This document shows positions 17,627-26,326 of a stretch of DNA of 64,000 nucleotides, piece by piece. The DNA comes from CAVSEK01 sp963726975 (GTDB lineage: Bacteria > Actinomycetota > Actinomycetes > Mycobacteriales > SCTD01), in the NCBI GenBank assembly GCA_963726975.1, contig CAVSEK010000009.1, positions 62,001 to 126,000 on the forward strand. The letters are read 5' to 3'. The notes beneath the pieces were generated by a model. That model saw nothing but the letters and a program-made list of their open reading frames with translations. It was not told the origin of the DNA and made no database searches. A program made the translations under genes and the position numbers. How positions within the stretch are numbered: position 1 is the first letter of the stretch; each line of letters opens with the position of its first letter.

Positions 17627-17708
17627 CGGCGGACCCCGGCCCGTCCCTGACCACCCACGACGACCCACGTCTGTCCACGTCCGCCCACGTCGCGAGTCTG
17701 CCCGACCC

Positions 17709-17779
17709 GTTCACCGAGGGGTAACAGGGCGCGGGCACGCGTTCACCCGGCCGGAACGCGGCGGGCACCGGCGCGGAAC
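17709..17779 (+). promoter_or_regulatory. GlnR-type operator upstream of the first amt gene
   Basis: The main box reads TTCAC-n6-GGAAC-n6-GGCAC-n6-GGAAC at 17742-17779, with exact 11-nt periodicity, matching the actinobacterial GlnR pattern gTnAc-n6-GaAAc-n6-GtnAC-n6-GAAAc. A further pair, TTCAC-n6-GTAAC, lies at 17710-17725. A weak -10 (GACGCT, 17790) starts 10 nt after the box. This predicts nitrogen-dependent control by GlnR; the regulator gene is not in the window. Confidence 0.75.
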
Positions 17780-17820
17780 ACGGGTCGACGACGCTGCTGC
17801 CACCCGACCCGAGGAGTGGC

Positions 17821-19200
17821 ATGCCAGAGATCGACAGCGGCACGACCGCGTGGGTGCTCGTCAGCGCCGCGCTCGTGCTGTTCATGACGCCCGGACTGGC
17901 GTTCTTCTACGGCGGCATGGGCCGCAGCAAGAGCGTCCTGAACATGCTCATGATGAGCTTCAGCGCGATCGGGATCGTCAGCGTCCTGTGGGTGCTGTAC
18001 GGCTACACGCTGGCCTTCGGCAGCGACGCCGGCGGTGGCCTCATCGGCAACCTCGACCTGCTCGGCCTGAAGACGATCACCACCAGCAGCGCCACCAACG
18101 GCCTGTCCGACTACGTCTTCGTCGCCTTCCAGATGATGTTCGCCGTCATCACCCTGGCGCTCATCAGCGGGGCGATCGCGGACCGCATGAAGTTCGGCGC
18201 GTGGGTGGCCTTCTCGGTGCTGTGGGTCAGCGTCGTCTACTTCCCGGTGGCGCACTGGGTCTTCGCCTTCGGCAGCCCGCTGGAGGACGGGGGCACCGGC
18301 GGCGCGGGAGCGGCCTCCGGGTACACCGCCGGGACGGGCGGGTGGATCGTCAGCGAGCTGGGGGCGTTGGACTTCGCCGGCGGCACCGCCGTCCACATCA
18401 ACGCCGGCGCCGCGGCGCTCGCGCTGGTGCTCGTGCTCGGCAAGCGGCGCGGCTTCGGCCGCGACCCCATGCGGCCGCACAACCTGCCGCTGGTCATGAT
18501 CGGCACGGGCATCCTGTGGTTCGGCTGGTTCGGCTTCAACGCCGGGTCCGCGCTGGGCGCCAACGGGGTCGCCGGGCTGGCGTTCGTCAACACGCAGGTC
18601 GCCACCGCGGCCGGCCTGCTCGCCTGGATCGGGACGGAGCGCCTGCGCGACGGGCACGCCACCACCCTCGGCGCCGCGTCCGGCGCCGTCGCCGGGCTGG
18701 TCGCGATCACGCCCGCCTGCGGCGCCGTCACCCCGGTCGGCGCGATCCTCGTCGGGCTCGTCGCCGGCGGCCTGTGCTGCCTCGCCGTGACCGTCAAGCA
18801 CCGGATGGGCTACGACGACGCGCTCGACGTCGTCGGCGTGCACCTGGTCGGCGGGCTCGCGGGGACGCTCATGGTCGGGCTGGTCGCCAGCGACGCCTCC
18901 ACGGGCAGCGCCGACCTGCGCGGCCTGCTCTACGGCGGCGGCCTGTCGCTGCTCGGCAAGCAGGCGACGGCGGCGGTCGCGGTGCTTGCGTACTCGTTCG
19001 TGCTCACGGTCGTCATCGCGCTCGTGGTCAAGGCGCTGCTCGGCCTGCGGGTGAGCGAGGAGCAGGAGGTCACCGGCCTGGACCAGACGGTGCACGCGGA
19101 GACGGCGTACGAGTTCGGCAGCGGCCTGGGCAGCAGCGGCACCGGCGGGGCGGGCCTGCCGGCGCAGGGCAGCCTCACCGGCTCGCGGGTGGCGTCGTGA
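17821..19200 (+). CDS. amtB: ammonium transporter (first copy)
   Basis: A 459-residue Amt/Mep/Rh channel that conducts ammonia across the cytoplasmic membrane as a trimer. Eleven membrane segments are expected; family motifs seen are TAWVLVSAALVLFMTPGLAFFYGG at the N-terminus, the pore segment around FGWFGFNAGSALGANG and the DDALDVVGVHLVGG stretch. ATG at 17821 follows GAGGAG. The C-terminal tail (VTGLDQTVHAETAYEFGS) is the part that signals with PII. A glnB/K gene overlaps its stop in GTGA. A Gly/Ser-rich insertion near residues 157-175 and a Gly/Ser-rich extreme C-terminus distinguish it from the second copy. Confidence 0.95.
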   Translation: MPEIDSGTTAWVLVSAALVLFMTPGLAFFYGGMGRSKSVLNMLMMSFSAIGIVSVLWVLYGYTLAFGSDAGGGLIGNLDLLGLKTITTSSATNGLSDYVFVAFQMMFAVITLALISGAIADRMKFGAWVAFSVLWVSVVYFPVAHWVFAFGSPLEDGGTGGAGAASGYTAGTGGWIVSELGALDFAGGTAVHINAGAAALALVLVLGKRRGFGRDPMRPHNLPLVMIGTGILWFGWFGFNAGSALGANGVAGLAFVNTQVATAAGLLAWIGTERLRDGHATTLGAASGAVAGLVAITPACGAVTPVGAILVGLVAGGLCCLAVTVKHRMGYDDALDVVGVHLVGGLAGTLMVGLVASDASTGSADLRGLLYGGGLSLLGKQATAAVAVLAYSFVLTVVIALVVKALLGLRVSEEQEVTGLDQTVHAETAYEFGSGLGSSGTGGAGLPAQGSLTGSRVAS

Positions 19201-19535
19201 GGCTGGTGACCGCGATCGTCAAGCCGTTCAAGCTCGACGACGTGAAGACGGCGCTGGAGTCCTTCGGCGTGCACGGGATGACCGTGAGCGAGGTGCAGGG
19301 CTTCGGCCGGCAGCGCGGGCACACCGAGGTCTACCGCGGCGCGGAGTACGAGGTGTCCTACGTCCCGAAGGTGCGGGTGGAGGTCCTCGTCGACGACGCG
19401 GACGCGCTGGACGTCCTCGAGGTCGTCGCGAAGTCGGCGCAGACCGGCTCGATCGGCGACGGGAAGGTCTGGTCGACCCCCGTCGACGAGGTCGTGCGGG
19501 TGCGCACCGGGGAGCGGGGGGTCGAAGCGCTGTGA
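19197..19535 (+). CDS. glnK: PII signal protein (first copy)
   Basis: A 112-residue PII protein, the trimeric sensor of ATP/ADP and 2-oxoglutarate that gates Amt channels. The T-loop carries Tyr51 in EVYRGAEYEVSY, the site adenylylated by GlnD in actinobacteria, and the B-loop TGSIGDGKVW is intact. GTG at 19197 overlaps the amtB stop. Between 19275 and 19405 the DNA matches the next PII gene at 130 of 131 positions, while the flanks differ, suggesting gene conversion. Confidence 0.95.
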   Translation: MRLVTAIVKPFKLDDVKTALESFGVHGMTVSEVQGFGRQRGHTEVYRGAEYEVSYVPKVRVEVLVDDADALDVLEVVAKSAQTGSIGDGKVWSTPVDEVVRVRTGERGVEAL

Positions 19536-19560
19536 GGACGGCTGCGGGAGGCTGCTCGCC

Positions 19561-19899
19561 ATGAGACTGGTCACCGCCATCATCAAGCCCTTCAAGCTCG
19601 ACGACGTGAAGACCGCCCTGGAGGCGGCAGGCGTGCAGGGGATGACCGTGAGCGAGGTGCAGGGCTTCGGCCGGCAGCGCGGGCACACCGAGGTCTACCG
19701 CGGCGCGGAGTACGAGGTGTCGTACGTCCCGAAGGTGCGGGTGGAGGTCCTCGTCGACGACGCGGACGCCACCCGGGTCGTGGACGTGGTCGTCGGCGCC
19801 GCCAGCACCGGGTCGATCGGCGACGGCAAGGTCTGGACGACGGCGGTCGACGACGTCGTGCGGGTGCGCACGGGCGAGCGGGGCGCCGAGGCGCTCTGA
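19561..19899 (+). CDS. glnK: PII signal protein (second copy)
   Basis: A second 112-residue PII paralogue 25 nt downstream of the first, again with Tyr51, a complete T-loop and TGSIGDGKVW. Differences cluster at residues 21-26 (EAAGVQ against ESFGVH) and 70-80 (TRVVDVVVGAAS against LDVLEVVAKSAQ), close to the nucleotide-binding clefts and the trimer surface. ATG start at 19561. Two PII genes side by side is unusual; most actinobacteria have one between amtB and glnD. It probably arose by duplication of an amtB-glnK pair with one pair inverted in order. Confidence 0.95.
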   Translation: MRLVTAIIKPFKLDDVKTALEAAGVQGMTVSEVQGFGRQRGHTEVYRGAEYEVSYVPKVRVEVLVDDADATRVVDVVVGAASTGSIGDGKVWTTAVDDVVRVRTGERGAEAL

Positions 19900-19907
19900 C
19901 CGCGGGG

Positions 19908-19938
19908 ACGGCGGGCTCCCGGGCAGGTGGCCCGCCGT
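19908..19938 (+). terminator. hairpin between second PII gene and second amt gene
   Basis: ACGGCGGGC pairs with GCCCGCCGT (9 bp, 13-nt loop), directly after the PII stop and abutting the GlnR box. It would end the amtB-glnK-glnK transcript. Confidence 0.55.
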
Positions 19939-19975
19939 TCACGCGCGCGAAACACGGGCGGAACGGGAGCGGAAC
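19938..19975 (+). promoter_or_regulatory. GlnR-type operator upstream of the second amt gene
   Basis: TTCAC-n6-GAAAC-n6-GGAAC-n6-GGAAC with exact 11-nt periodicity. A CAGGGT -10-like hexamer begins 10 nt after the box (19986-19991) and ends 6 nt before the GTG at 19998, so this transcript may be leaderless. The same 10-nt box-to--10 spacing occurs at the first amt gene. Confidence 0.75.
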
Positions 19976-19997
19976 GCCGTGGCGGCAGGGTGCCCGG

Positions 19998-21257
19998 GTG
20001 CCTGCCCTCGATCCCGGTGACACCGCCTGGCTGCTCGTCTGCACCGCGCTGGTGCTGCTCATGACCCCCGGCCTGGCGATCTTCTACGCCGGCATGGTCC
20101 GGGCGAAGAACGCCCTGACGATGCTCATGCAGAACTACGTCGCGCTGGCCGTGGGCAGCGTCGTCTGGGTCGTCGCCGGCTACGCGATCGCGTTCGGCGA
20201 CAGCGGCCCGCTGGTGGGCGGGCTGCGGATGGCCGGGCTGTCCGGCGCCGACCGGGCCGTGCCCGGCCTCGAGCTCACCGTCCCCCCGCTGCTGTTCGCC
20301 ACCTTCCAGATGATGTTCGCCGTCCTCACGGTGGCGCTGCTCGCCGGTGCGCTGGCCGACCGGGTGCGCTTCGGCGCCTTCGTCGCCTTCGCCGCCGTCT
20401 GGACGCTGGTCGTCTACGCGCCGGTCGCGCACTGGGTCTTCGCCCCCTCGGGCTGGCTGGCCCGGCTGGGGCTGCTCGACTTCGCGGGCGGCACCGTCGT
20501 CGAGATCGACTGCGGCGCCGCGGGCCTGGCCCTCGCGCTGGTCGTCGGTCGCCGGGCCGGGTGGCCGCGGGAGGCGATGCCGCCGCACTCGCTGCCGCTG
20601 ACGCTGCTGGGCGCCGGGCTGCTGTGGTTCGGCTGGTTCGGCTTCAACGCCGGGTCGGCCCTGCACGCCGACGGGCTGGCGGTGCAGGCGCTGCTCAACA
20701 CGCACCTGGCCGGGGTGGGCGGGCTGCTCGCCTGGCTGGCCGTGGAGCGCTGGCGCACGGGGTCGGCGACGACCCTGGGCGCCGCGTCGGGCGCGGTCGC
20801 CGGGCTGGTCGCGATCACCCCCGCCTGCGGCTACGTCAGCGCGCTGCCCTCCCTGCTGCTGGGCGCGCTGGCGGGAGCGGCCGCGCTGGGGGCCGTCCAG
20901 CTCAAGCACCGGCTCGGCTACGACGACGCGCTCGACGTCGTCGGCGTCCACGGCGTGGGCGGCGTGATCGGGACGCTGTTCGTCGGCCTCGCCGCGAGCT
21001 CCGCGGTCAACCCCGCCGTCGTCTCCGAGGGGCTGCTGCTCGGGGGAGGGGCGGCCCAGCTGGGGCGCCAGGCGGTGGGCGTCGTCGCGGTCGCCGCGTA
21101 CGCCTTCGCGGCGACCTGGCTGGTGGCGCGGGCGGTCGACCTCGTCCTGCCGCTGCGGGTGACCCGCGAGCAGGAGCAGGTCGGGCTGGACCAGGCGCTG
21201 CACGCGGAGTCGGCGTACGACCTCGGCTCGGTCCGGACGATGGGCCGGCTGGGGTGA
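19998..21257 (+). CDS. amtB: ammonium transporter (second copy)
   Basis: A 419-residue Amt protein clearly paralogous to the first (TAWLLVCTALVLLMTPGLAIFYAG, FGWFGFNAGSALHADG, DDALDVVGVHGVGG). It lacks the glycine-rich insertion of copy one and has a shorter C-terminal tail (EQVGLDQALHAESAYDLGS). Whether both conduct ammonium or one acts as a sensor is not shown by the sequence. GTG start at 19998; the stop overlaps the glnD start in GTGA, so transporter and PII-modifying enzyme are coupled. Confidence 0.95.
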   Translation: MPALDPGDTAWLLVCTALVLLMTPGLAIFYAGMVRAKNALTMLMQNYVALAVGSVVWVVAGYAIAFGDSGPLVGGLRMAGLSGADRAVPGLELTVPPLLFATFQMMFAVLTVALLAGALADRVRFGAFVAFAAVWTLVVYAPVAHWVFAPSGWLARLGLLDFAGGTVVEIDCGAAGLALALVVGRRAGWPREAMPPHSLPLTLLGAGLLWFGWFGFNAGSALHADGLAVQALLNTHLAGVGGLLAWLAVERWRTGSATTLGAASGAVAGLVAITPACGYVSALPSLLLGALAGAAALGAVQLKHRLGYDDALDVVGVHGVGGVIGTLFVGLAASSAVNPAVVSEGLLLGGGAAQLGRQAVGVVAVAAYAFAATWLVARAVDLVLPLRVTREQEQVGLDQALHAESAYDLGSVRTMGRLG

Positions 21258-23545
21258 GCCTGCGGGAGCGGCGCGCGGCGGTGCTCGCCGACCCCGCGCT
21301 CACGGGCGCCCCCCTGCGCGCGGCCCTCGTCGAGGCGTACGACGCCGAGCTCGCCGCGCTGCTCGGCGACCCGGGCGGGGGGATCGCGCTCGTGGCGGTC
21401 GGCGGGCTCGGCCGTCGCGAGGTGGCCCCCGGCAGCGACCTGGACCTCGTCCTGGTGCACGCCGGCCGGCCCGACGTGGCCGCCGTCGCCGAGGCGCTCT
21501 GGTACCCGCTGTGGGACAGCGGGGTCGGGCTGGACCACGCGGTGCGCACCGTCGCCGAGGCCGTGGCGGTGGCCCGCGGCGACCTCAAGGCGGCGCTCGG
21601 GCTGGTCGACGCGCGCCACGTCGCGGGGGACCGCGCCCTGAGCGCCGAGCTGGTCACCGCGACGCGCGCCGCGTGGCGGGCCGCGGCGCCGGCCCGGGTG
21701 GTCGAGCTGCACGCGGCCGGGCGCGCCCGGGCGGAGCGCGCGGGTGAGGTGGCCTTCCTGCTCGAGCCGGACCTCAAGGAGGGGCGCGGCGGGCTGCGGG
21801 ACGTGCACGCCCTGCAGGCGCTCGCGGTCGCGCAGGTCGCGGACGCCCCCGGGGGCGCGGTCGCCGCGGCGCACGCGCTGCTGCTCGACGTGCGCGGCGA
21901 GCTGCACCGGCGGACCTCCCGGGCGGGGCGGCGGCCCGCCGACCGGCTGCTGCTGCAGGAGCAGGACGGGGTCGCCGCCGCGCTCGGCCTCGACGGGCCG
22001 GACGCGCTGACGGCCGCGGTGAGCGGCGCGGCCCGCACGGTGGCGCACGCCGTCGACGTCACCTTCCGCCGCGCGCTGCCGCGCCGGCCCCGGCGCCGGC
22101 TGCTCGGTGCCCGCCGCGCGCCCGTGCGGCGGCCGCTGGGCGACGGCGTCGTCGAGCAGGACGGGGAGGCGGTGCTGTCGCGCGAGGCGGCGGCGGGGCT
22201 GCACGCCGACCCGGTGCTGCCGCTGCGCCTCGCCGCTGCCGCAGCGCGGGCCGGCCTGCCGGTCGCGCCGGCGACGCTGGAGCGCGTCGCGGCGGCCTGC
22301 CCGCCCCTGCCCGAGCCGTGGCCGCGGGCGGCCCTGGACGCGCTCGTCGCGCTGCTCGCGACCGGGACCGCCGCGGTGCCGGTCCTCGAGGACCTCGACC
22401 AGGCGGGGCTGCTCGTCGCGCTGCTGCCCGAGTGGGAGCACGTGCGCAGCCGGACGCAGCGCAACGCGGTGCACCGCTTCACCGTCGACCGCCACCTCGT
22501 CGAGACGGCGGCCGCCGCGGCGGCCCTGACGCGACGGGTGGACCGACCCGACCTGCTGCTCCTCGGTGCCCTGCTGCACGACATCGGCAAGGGCCGGCCC
22601 GGGGACCACACCGAGGTCGGGGTGCAGCTCGTCGGGCGGATCGGGCCGCGCCTGGGCCTGCCGCCCGCCGACACCGCGGTGGTCGTGGCGCTCGTGCAGC
22701 ACCACCTGCTGCTGCCGGACGTCGCGACGCGCCGCGACCTCGCCGACCCGGCGACCGCGCAGTCGGTCGCCGACGCCGTCGGCAGCCTGCCGGTGCTGCA
22801 CCTGCTGCACGCCCTCACCGAGGCCGACGCCGCGGCGACCGGTCCGGCGGCGTGGAGCGCGTGGAAGGCCGGGCTGGTGCACGAGCTGGTCCGGCGCGCC
22901 GCGGCCCGCCTGCAGGGGCACCCCGCTCTGCCGCCGGCGCCGCTGGCGGCCTGGCAGGAGGACGTCGTGGCGGCGGCGGGCGGCGACCCGGTGCTGGCCG
23001 CCCGCGAGGACGAGGTGACCGTCGTGGCGCCCGACCGGCCGGGGCTGCTCGCCCTGTCGGCGGGCGTCCTCGCGCTGCACCGCCTCGACGTGCGCTCGGC
23101 GTCGGCCTTCTCGCGCGGCCCGCTGGCGGTGGCGGTGCTGCGCGTCGCCCCGCGCTACGGCGCGCTGCCGGACTGGGCGGTCGTGCGGGAGGAGCTGCGC
23201 CGGGCGCTCGCCGGCGACCTCGACGTGGCGGGCCTGCTCGCCCGTCGCGAGCAGGCGTACGCCCGCAGCGGTCCGCCCCCCGCGGCACCGGCGGTGACCC
23301 TCGTGGACGACGCGTCGGACACCGCGACGGTGGTCGAGGTGCGCGCCGCGGACGCCCTCGGGGTGCTGCACCGGATCGCGCGGGCGCTGCAGACGTGCGG
23401 GCTGGACGTGCGCACCGCGCACCTGTCCAGCCTGGGCGCCGACGTCGTCGACGCCTTCTACGTCGTGGGGCCGGACGGCGGCAAGCTGGCCGACCCGGCG
23501 CTGCGCGACCGGGTCCGCGAGCAGGTGCTGGCCGCGCTCGCCTGA
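21254..23545 (+). CDS. glnD: PII uridylyl/adenylyltransferase GlnD
   Basis: A 763-residue bifunctional enzyme that modifies and demodifies PII in response to glutamine. The nucleotidyltransferase site is GGLGRREVAPGSDLDLVLVH (about residues 49-68, metal aspartates in SDLDL); the HD hydrolase domain has LLHDIGKGRPGDH near 439-451; two C-terminal ACT domains follow (about 590-660 and 690-763). In actinobacteria GlnD adenylylates Tyr51 of PII, present in both adjacent PII proteins. GTG start overlaps the amtB stop. Confidence 0.95.
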   Translation: MSLRERRAAVLADPALTGAPLRAALVEAYDAELAALLGDPGGGIALVAVGGLGRREVAPGSDLDLVLVHAGRPDVAAVAEALWYPLWDSGVGLDHAVRTVAEAVAVARGDLKAALGLVDARHVAGDRALSAELVTATRAAWRAAAPARVVELHAAGRARAERAGEVAFLLEPDLKEGRGGLRDVHALQALAVAQVADAPGGAVAAAHALLLDVRGELHRRTSRAGRRPADRLLLQEQDGVAAALGLDGPDALTAAVSGAARTVAHAVDVTFRRALPRRPRRRLLGARRAPVRRPLGDGVVEQDGEAVLSREAAAGLHADPVLPLRLAAAAARAGLPVAPATLERVAAACPPLPEPWPRAALDALVALLATGTAAVPVLEDLDQAGLLVALLPEWEHVRSRTQRNAVHRFTVDRHLVETAAAAAALTRRVDRPDLLLLGALLHDIGKGRPGDHTEVGVQLVGRIGPRLGLPPADTAVVVALVQHHLLLPDVATRRDLADPATAQSVADAVGSLPVLHLLHALTEADAAATGPAAWSAWKAGLVHELVRRAAARLQGHPALPPAPLAAWQEDVVAAAGGDPVLAAREDEVTVVAPDRPGLLALSAGVLALHRLDVRSASAFSRGPLAVAVLRVAPRYGALPDWAVVREELRRALAGDLDVAGLLARREQAYARSGPPPAAPAVTLVDDASDTATVVEVRAADALGVLHRIARALQTCGLDVRTAHLSSLGADVVDAFYVVGPDGGKLADPALRDRVREQVLAALA

Positions 23546-23558
23546 GGCCGGACCGCCC

Positions 23559-26234
23559 TCAGGCGGCAGGCACCCGGTCGACCGGACCGCCCGGGGCCCG
23601 CGTGCGCGGGACGCGGACCGCCATCCCGAGCGCCGCCTGGTCGGCGGGCTGCGGCCGCCCGAAGTGGTAGCCCTGGCCGTACTGGCAGCCGATCGAGGCC
23701 AGGTGCCCGACCAGCTCGGGGTCCTCGATGCCCTCGGCCACGACCGGCAGCTCCAGGGCCCGGCAGACGCCGACGACCGACGTGAGCAGCCGCCGCGCGC
23801 CCGGCTCGGCGGACAGGACGAAGGCCTTGTCGATCTTGACCCGGTCGACCGGGAGGCGGGCGAGCGACGCGAGCGAGCTCTCGCCGGTGCCGAAGTCGTC
23901 CAGCACGACCCGCACGCCCGACTGCCGCACCTCCTCGAGCACCTCGACGGCGAGGTCCAGGTCGCGCACCACGGCGCTCTCGGTGATCTCGATGCAGAGC
24001 GACGAGGCGGGCAGCCGGTGCCGGGCGAGCGTGTGGGCGACGATGCCGGGGAGCTCGCCGGTCACCTGCCGGCGGGAGATGTTGACGCTCACCGGCGGCA
24101 CGTGCAGCGACGACGCGCGCCAGGCGGCCACCTGCGCGCACGCCGTGTCCAGCACCCACACGTCGACCTCGGCCATGAGCCCGGACTCCTCGGCGATCGG
24201 CACGAAGACGTCGGGCGGCACCCGGTCGCCGTCCGGCTCCTGCCAGCGCAGCAGCGCCTCGAGCCCGACGAGCGTGCCGTTCGGCAGGTCCACGATCGGC
24301 TGGTAGTGCAGCGAGAGGTGGCCCTCGTCGAGGGCCCGGCGCAGGCCGCGCTGCACCTGCATGCGACGCGCGGCCGCCTCGTGCAGGTGGGGCGCGTAGC
24401 GGGCGGAGCCGCCGCGCCCGGCGGCCTTGGCGGCGTACATCGCGAGGTCGGCGTTGCGCAGCAGCTCCTCCGGCGTCGACGCCTGGCCCGCGGTGGCCAG
24501 CCCGACGCTCGCCCCGGTCGTCAGCGGCTGGCCGGCGACGACGACGGGGCGGCGCAGCGCGTCGAGCACCCGGTCGGCGACGGCCTGCCCGTCGTCGTCG
24601 TCGGGCAGCACGAGCAGGAACTCGTCCCCGCCGATCCGGGTCACCTCGCCGGCAGGACCGAGGCAGCGCCGCAGCCGGGCCGCGATGGCGACGAGGAGCG
24701 CGTCGCCCTGGGCGTGCCCGTAGGAGTCGTTGACCGCCTTGAAGCCGTCGAGGTCGACGAGCGCGACGCTGCCGCACGGGGCGGCCGGCGCGAAGAGCCG
24801 GTCGAGCAGCTGGCGCGCGTGCACGAGGTTGCCGAGGCCGGTGAGCGCGTCGTGCAGCGCGGCGTAGCGCACCTGCTGCTCGAGCAGCGTGCGCTCGTGC
24901 ACGTCGCGGGTGTTGCAGACGATGCCCGCGACGCTCGGGTCGGCCAGGGCGTTGTGCAGCACGACCTCGCACCAGCGCCAGCCGCCACCGGCGACGTGTA
25001 CGCGGCACAGCAGGTCGGCGCGCGCCCCGTCGGCGGCGAGGACCCGGGTCATCGCGGCGTCGGCGGCCGCCCGGTCGTCGGGGTGCAGCAGGCCGGCGGC
25101 CTGCTGGCCGAGCAGCTGGTCCTCGGGCACCCCGGTGACCCGGGGGAGCGCCGGGCTGGCGTAGCGCAGCCGGCCGTCGGCGGAGTGCAGCGTGATGAAG
25201 TCCGAGGACCCGGTGACCAGGGAGCGGAACAGCTCCTCGCGCCGGCGCATCGCCACGAGGGCCCGGGAGCGGTCGCGGTCGCCGACGAGCAGCCGGGCGA
25301 GCAGGCACCCCGTCAGCAGCGCGCAGAGCAGCAGCGTGGTGCCGGAGGGGGGCGTGCCCCGCAGGGCCGAGACCGCGACGAGGGCCGTGGCGGGCACGAC
25401 CGGGACGAAGGGCAGCGCCCCCAGCCAGCGCGGCGGCGCGCTCGGCTCCTCGACCCGTGGCCGGCGCGCCGCCAGCAGCACCAGCGCGAGCCCGGTCTCG
25501 GACAGCGCGCCCACCCAGGAGTCGCTGCGGTAGGTGCCGGACGCGGTCTGCACCGTGTAGGCGAGGTCGGCGGCGGCGTACGCCCCCAGGCCGCAGGCCA
25601 TGAGCGACAGCTCGCCGCGGACCTCCGGGGCCACCCGCAGCACGACGCTGGCGGTCATCGCGATGAGGAAGACGTCGGCGGCGGGGTACGCGAGGGCCGT
25701 CAGCGCGGCCGGGCGCGAGAGCCCGGCGCCGACGCCCGCCGGTCCGAGCAGCGCGGTCCAGACGATCAGCCACAGCGCCACGGCGGCGAGGGCGCCGTCG
25801 AGCAGGCTGCGCACCCGCGACCCCACGGCGCCCTCCTCGACCGGGTGCTGGAGCAGGCCCGCGACGGCCAGCGGCAGGAACGACAGGCTGAAGGCGTCCG
25901 CGGGGCTCGGCGGGGCGGGCGCCGAACCGGTGACCAGGTGCAGGACGAGGGCGGTGACGCCGCCGAGGCTGCCGCACAGCAGCGAGCCGGCGACCAGCTG
26001 CCGGGCGCGGCGCAGCGCGGGGCGGCCCCGGGCGGCCCTCGCGAGCAGCTCGCGGGCCGCCGCGACCGCCGTGACGATCAGGACGACGTAGGACAGCGGC
26101 TGGCCGACCGCGGGCGGCAGCGGCTGCAGGGTGAGCAGCAGGGCGTACGCCCCGAGCGCGACCAGCGCCCAGCCGCCTGCCCTGCCCCGGTCTCCCACAC
26201 CCTGCCGTTCGGCAGGTGCGGCGCCGTCCTGCAC
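23559..26234 (-). CDS. membrane-anchored PAS-GGDEF-EAL cyclic-di-GMP protein
   Basis: An 891-residue signalling protein. Residues about 20-300 form eight or so hydrophobic segments (a MASE-like sensor), then a PAS domain (about 320-430), a diguanylate cyclase with intact RIGGDEF (near 555) and a phosphodiesterase with EALLRWQ, NISRRQ, EITES, DDFGTGESSL and VAEGIED, so both active sites look complete. It could make or degrade c-di-GMP; which dominates is not visible. GTG start at 26234. It is convergent with glnD and divergent from ffh, and stands between two conserved blocks, so it is probably an insertion in this lineage. Confidence 0.93.
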   Translation of the reverse strand: MQDGAAPAERQGVGDRGRAGGWALVALGAYALLLTLQPLPPAVGQPLSYVVLIVTAVAAARELLARAARGRPALRRARQLVAGSLLCGSLGGVTALVLHLVTGSAPAPPSPADAFSLSFLPLAVAGLLQHPVEEGAVGSRVRSLLDGALAAVALWLIVWTALLGPAGVGAGLSRPAALTALAYPAADVFLIAMTASVVLRVAPEVRGELSLMACGLGAYAAADLAYTVQTASGTYRSDSWVGALSETGLALVLLAARRPRVEEPSAPPRWLGALPFVPVVPATALVAVSALRGTPPSGTTLLLCALLTGCLLARLLVGDRDRSRALVAMRRREELFRSLVTGSSDFITLHSADGRLRYASPALPRVTGVPEDQLLGQQAAGLLHPDDRAAADAAMTRVLAADGARADLLCRVHVAGGGWRWCEVVLHNALADPSVAGIVCNTRDVHERTLLEQQVRYAALHDALTGLGNLVHARQLLDRLFAPAAPCGSVALVDLDGFKAVNDSYGHAQGDALLVAIAARLRRCLGPAGEVTRIGGDEFLLVLPDDDDGQAVADRVLDALRRPVVVAGQPLTTGASVGLATAGQASTPEELLRNADLAMYAAKAAGRGGSARYAPHLHEAAARRMQVQRGLRRALDEGHLSLHYQPIVDLPNGTLVGLEALLRWQEPDGDRVPPDVFVPIAEESGLMAEVDVWVLDTACAQVAAWRASSLHVPPVSVNISRRQVTGELPGIVAHTLARHRLPASSLCIEITESAVVRDLDLAVEVLEEVRQSGVRVVLDDFGTGESSLASLARLPVDRVKIDKAFVLSAEPGARRLLTSVVGVCRALELPVVAEGIEDPELVGHLASIGCQYGQGYHFGRPQPADQAALGMAVRVPRTRAPGGPVDRVPAA

Positions 26235-26314
26235 CTGGACCCCCCCATCGGGTGACCAGACCGGCCACGGGCGCCCGCGGAGCGGACGGCCCGAGCACGA
26301 GAGCCGTTCCCGAC

Positions 26315-26320
26315 TAGGCT
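26315..26320 (+). promoter_or_regulatory. leaderless -10 element for ffh
   Basis: TAGGCT ends 6 nt before the GTG at 26327, a clear leaderless arrangement. Confidence 0.6.
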
Positions 26321-26326
26321 GGCCGC

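Noticed and set aside
19197..19899. Second PII gene as an assembly duplication
   Set aside because: The copies differ clearly outside the 131-bp core and have different starts and ends, so they are distinct genes.
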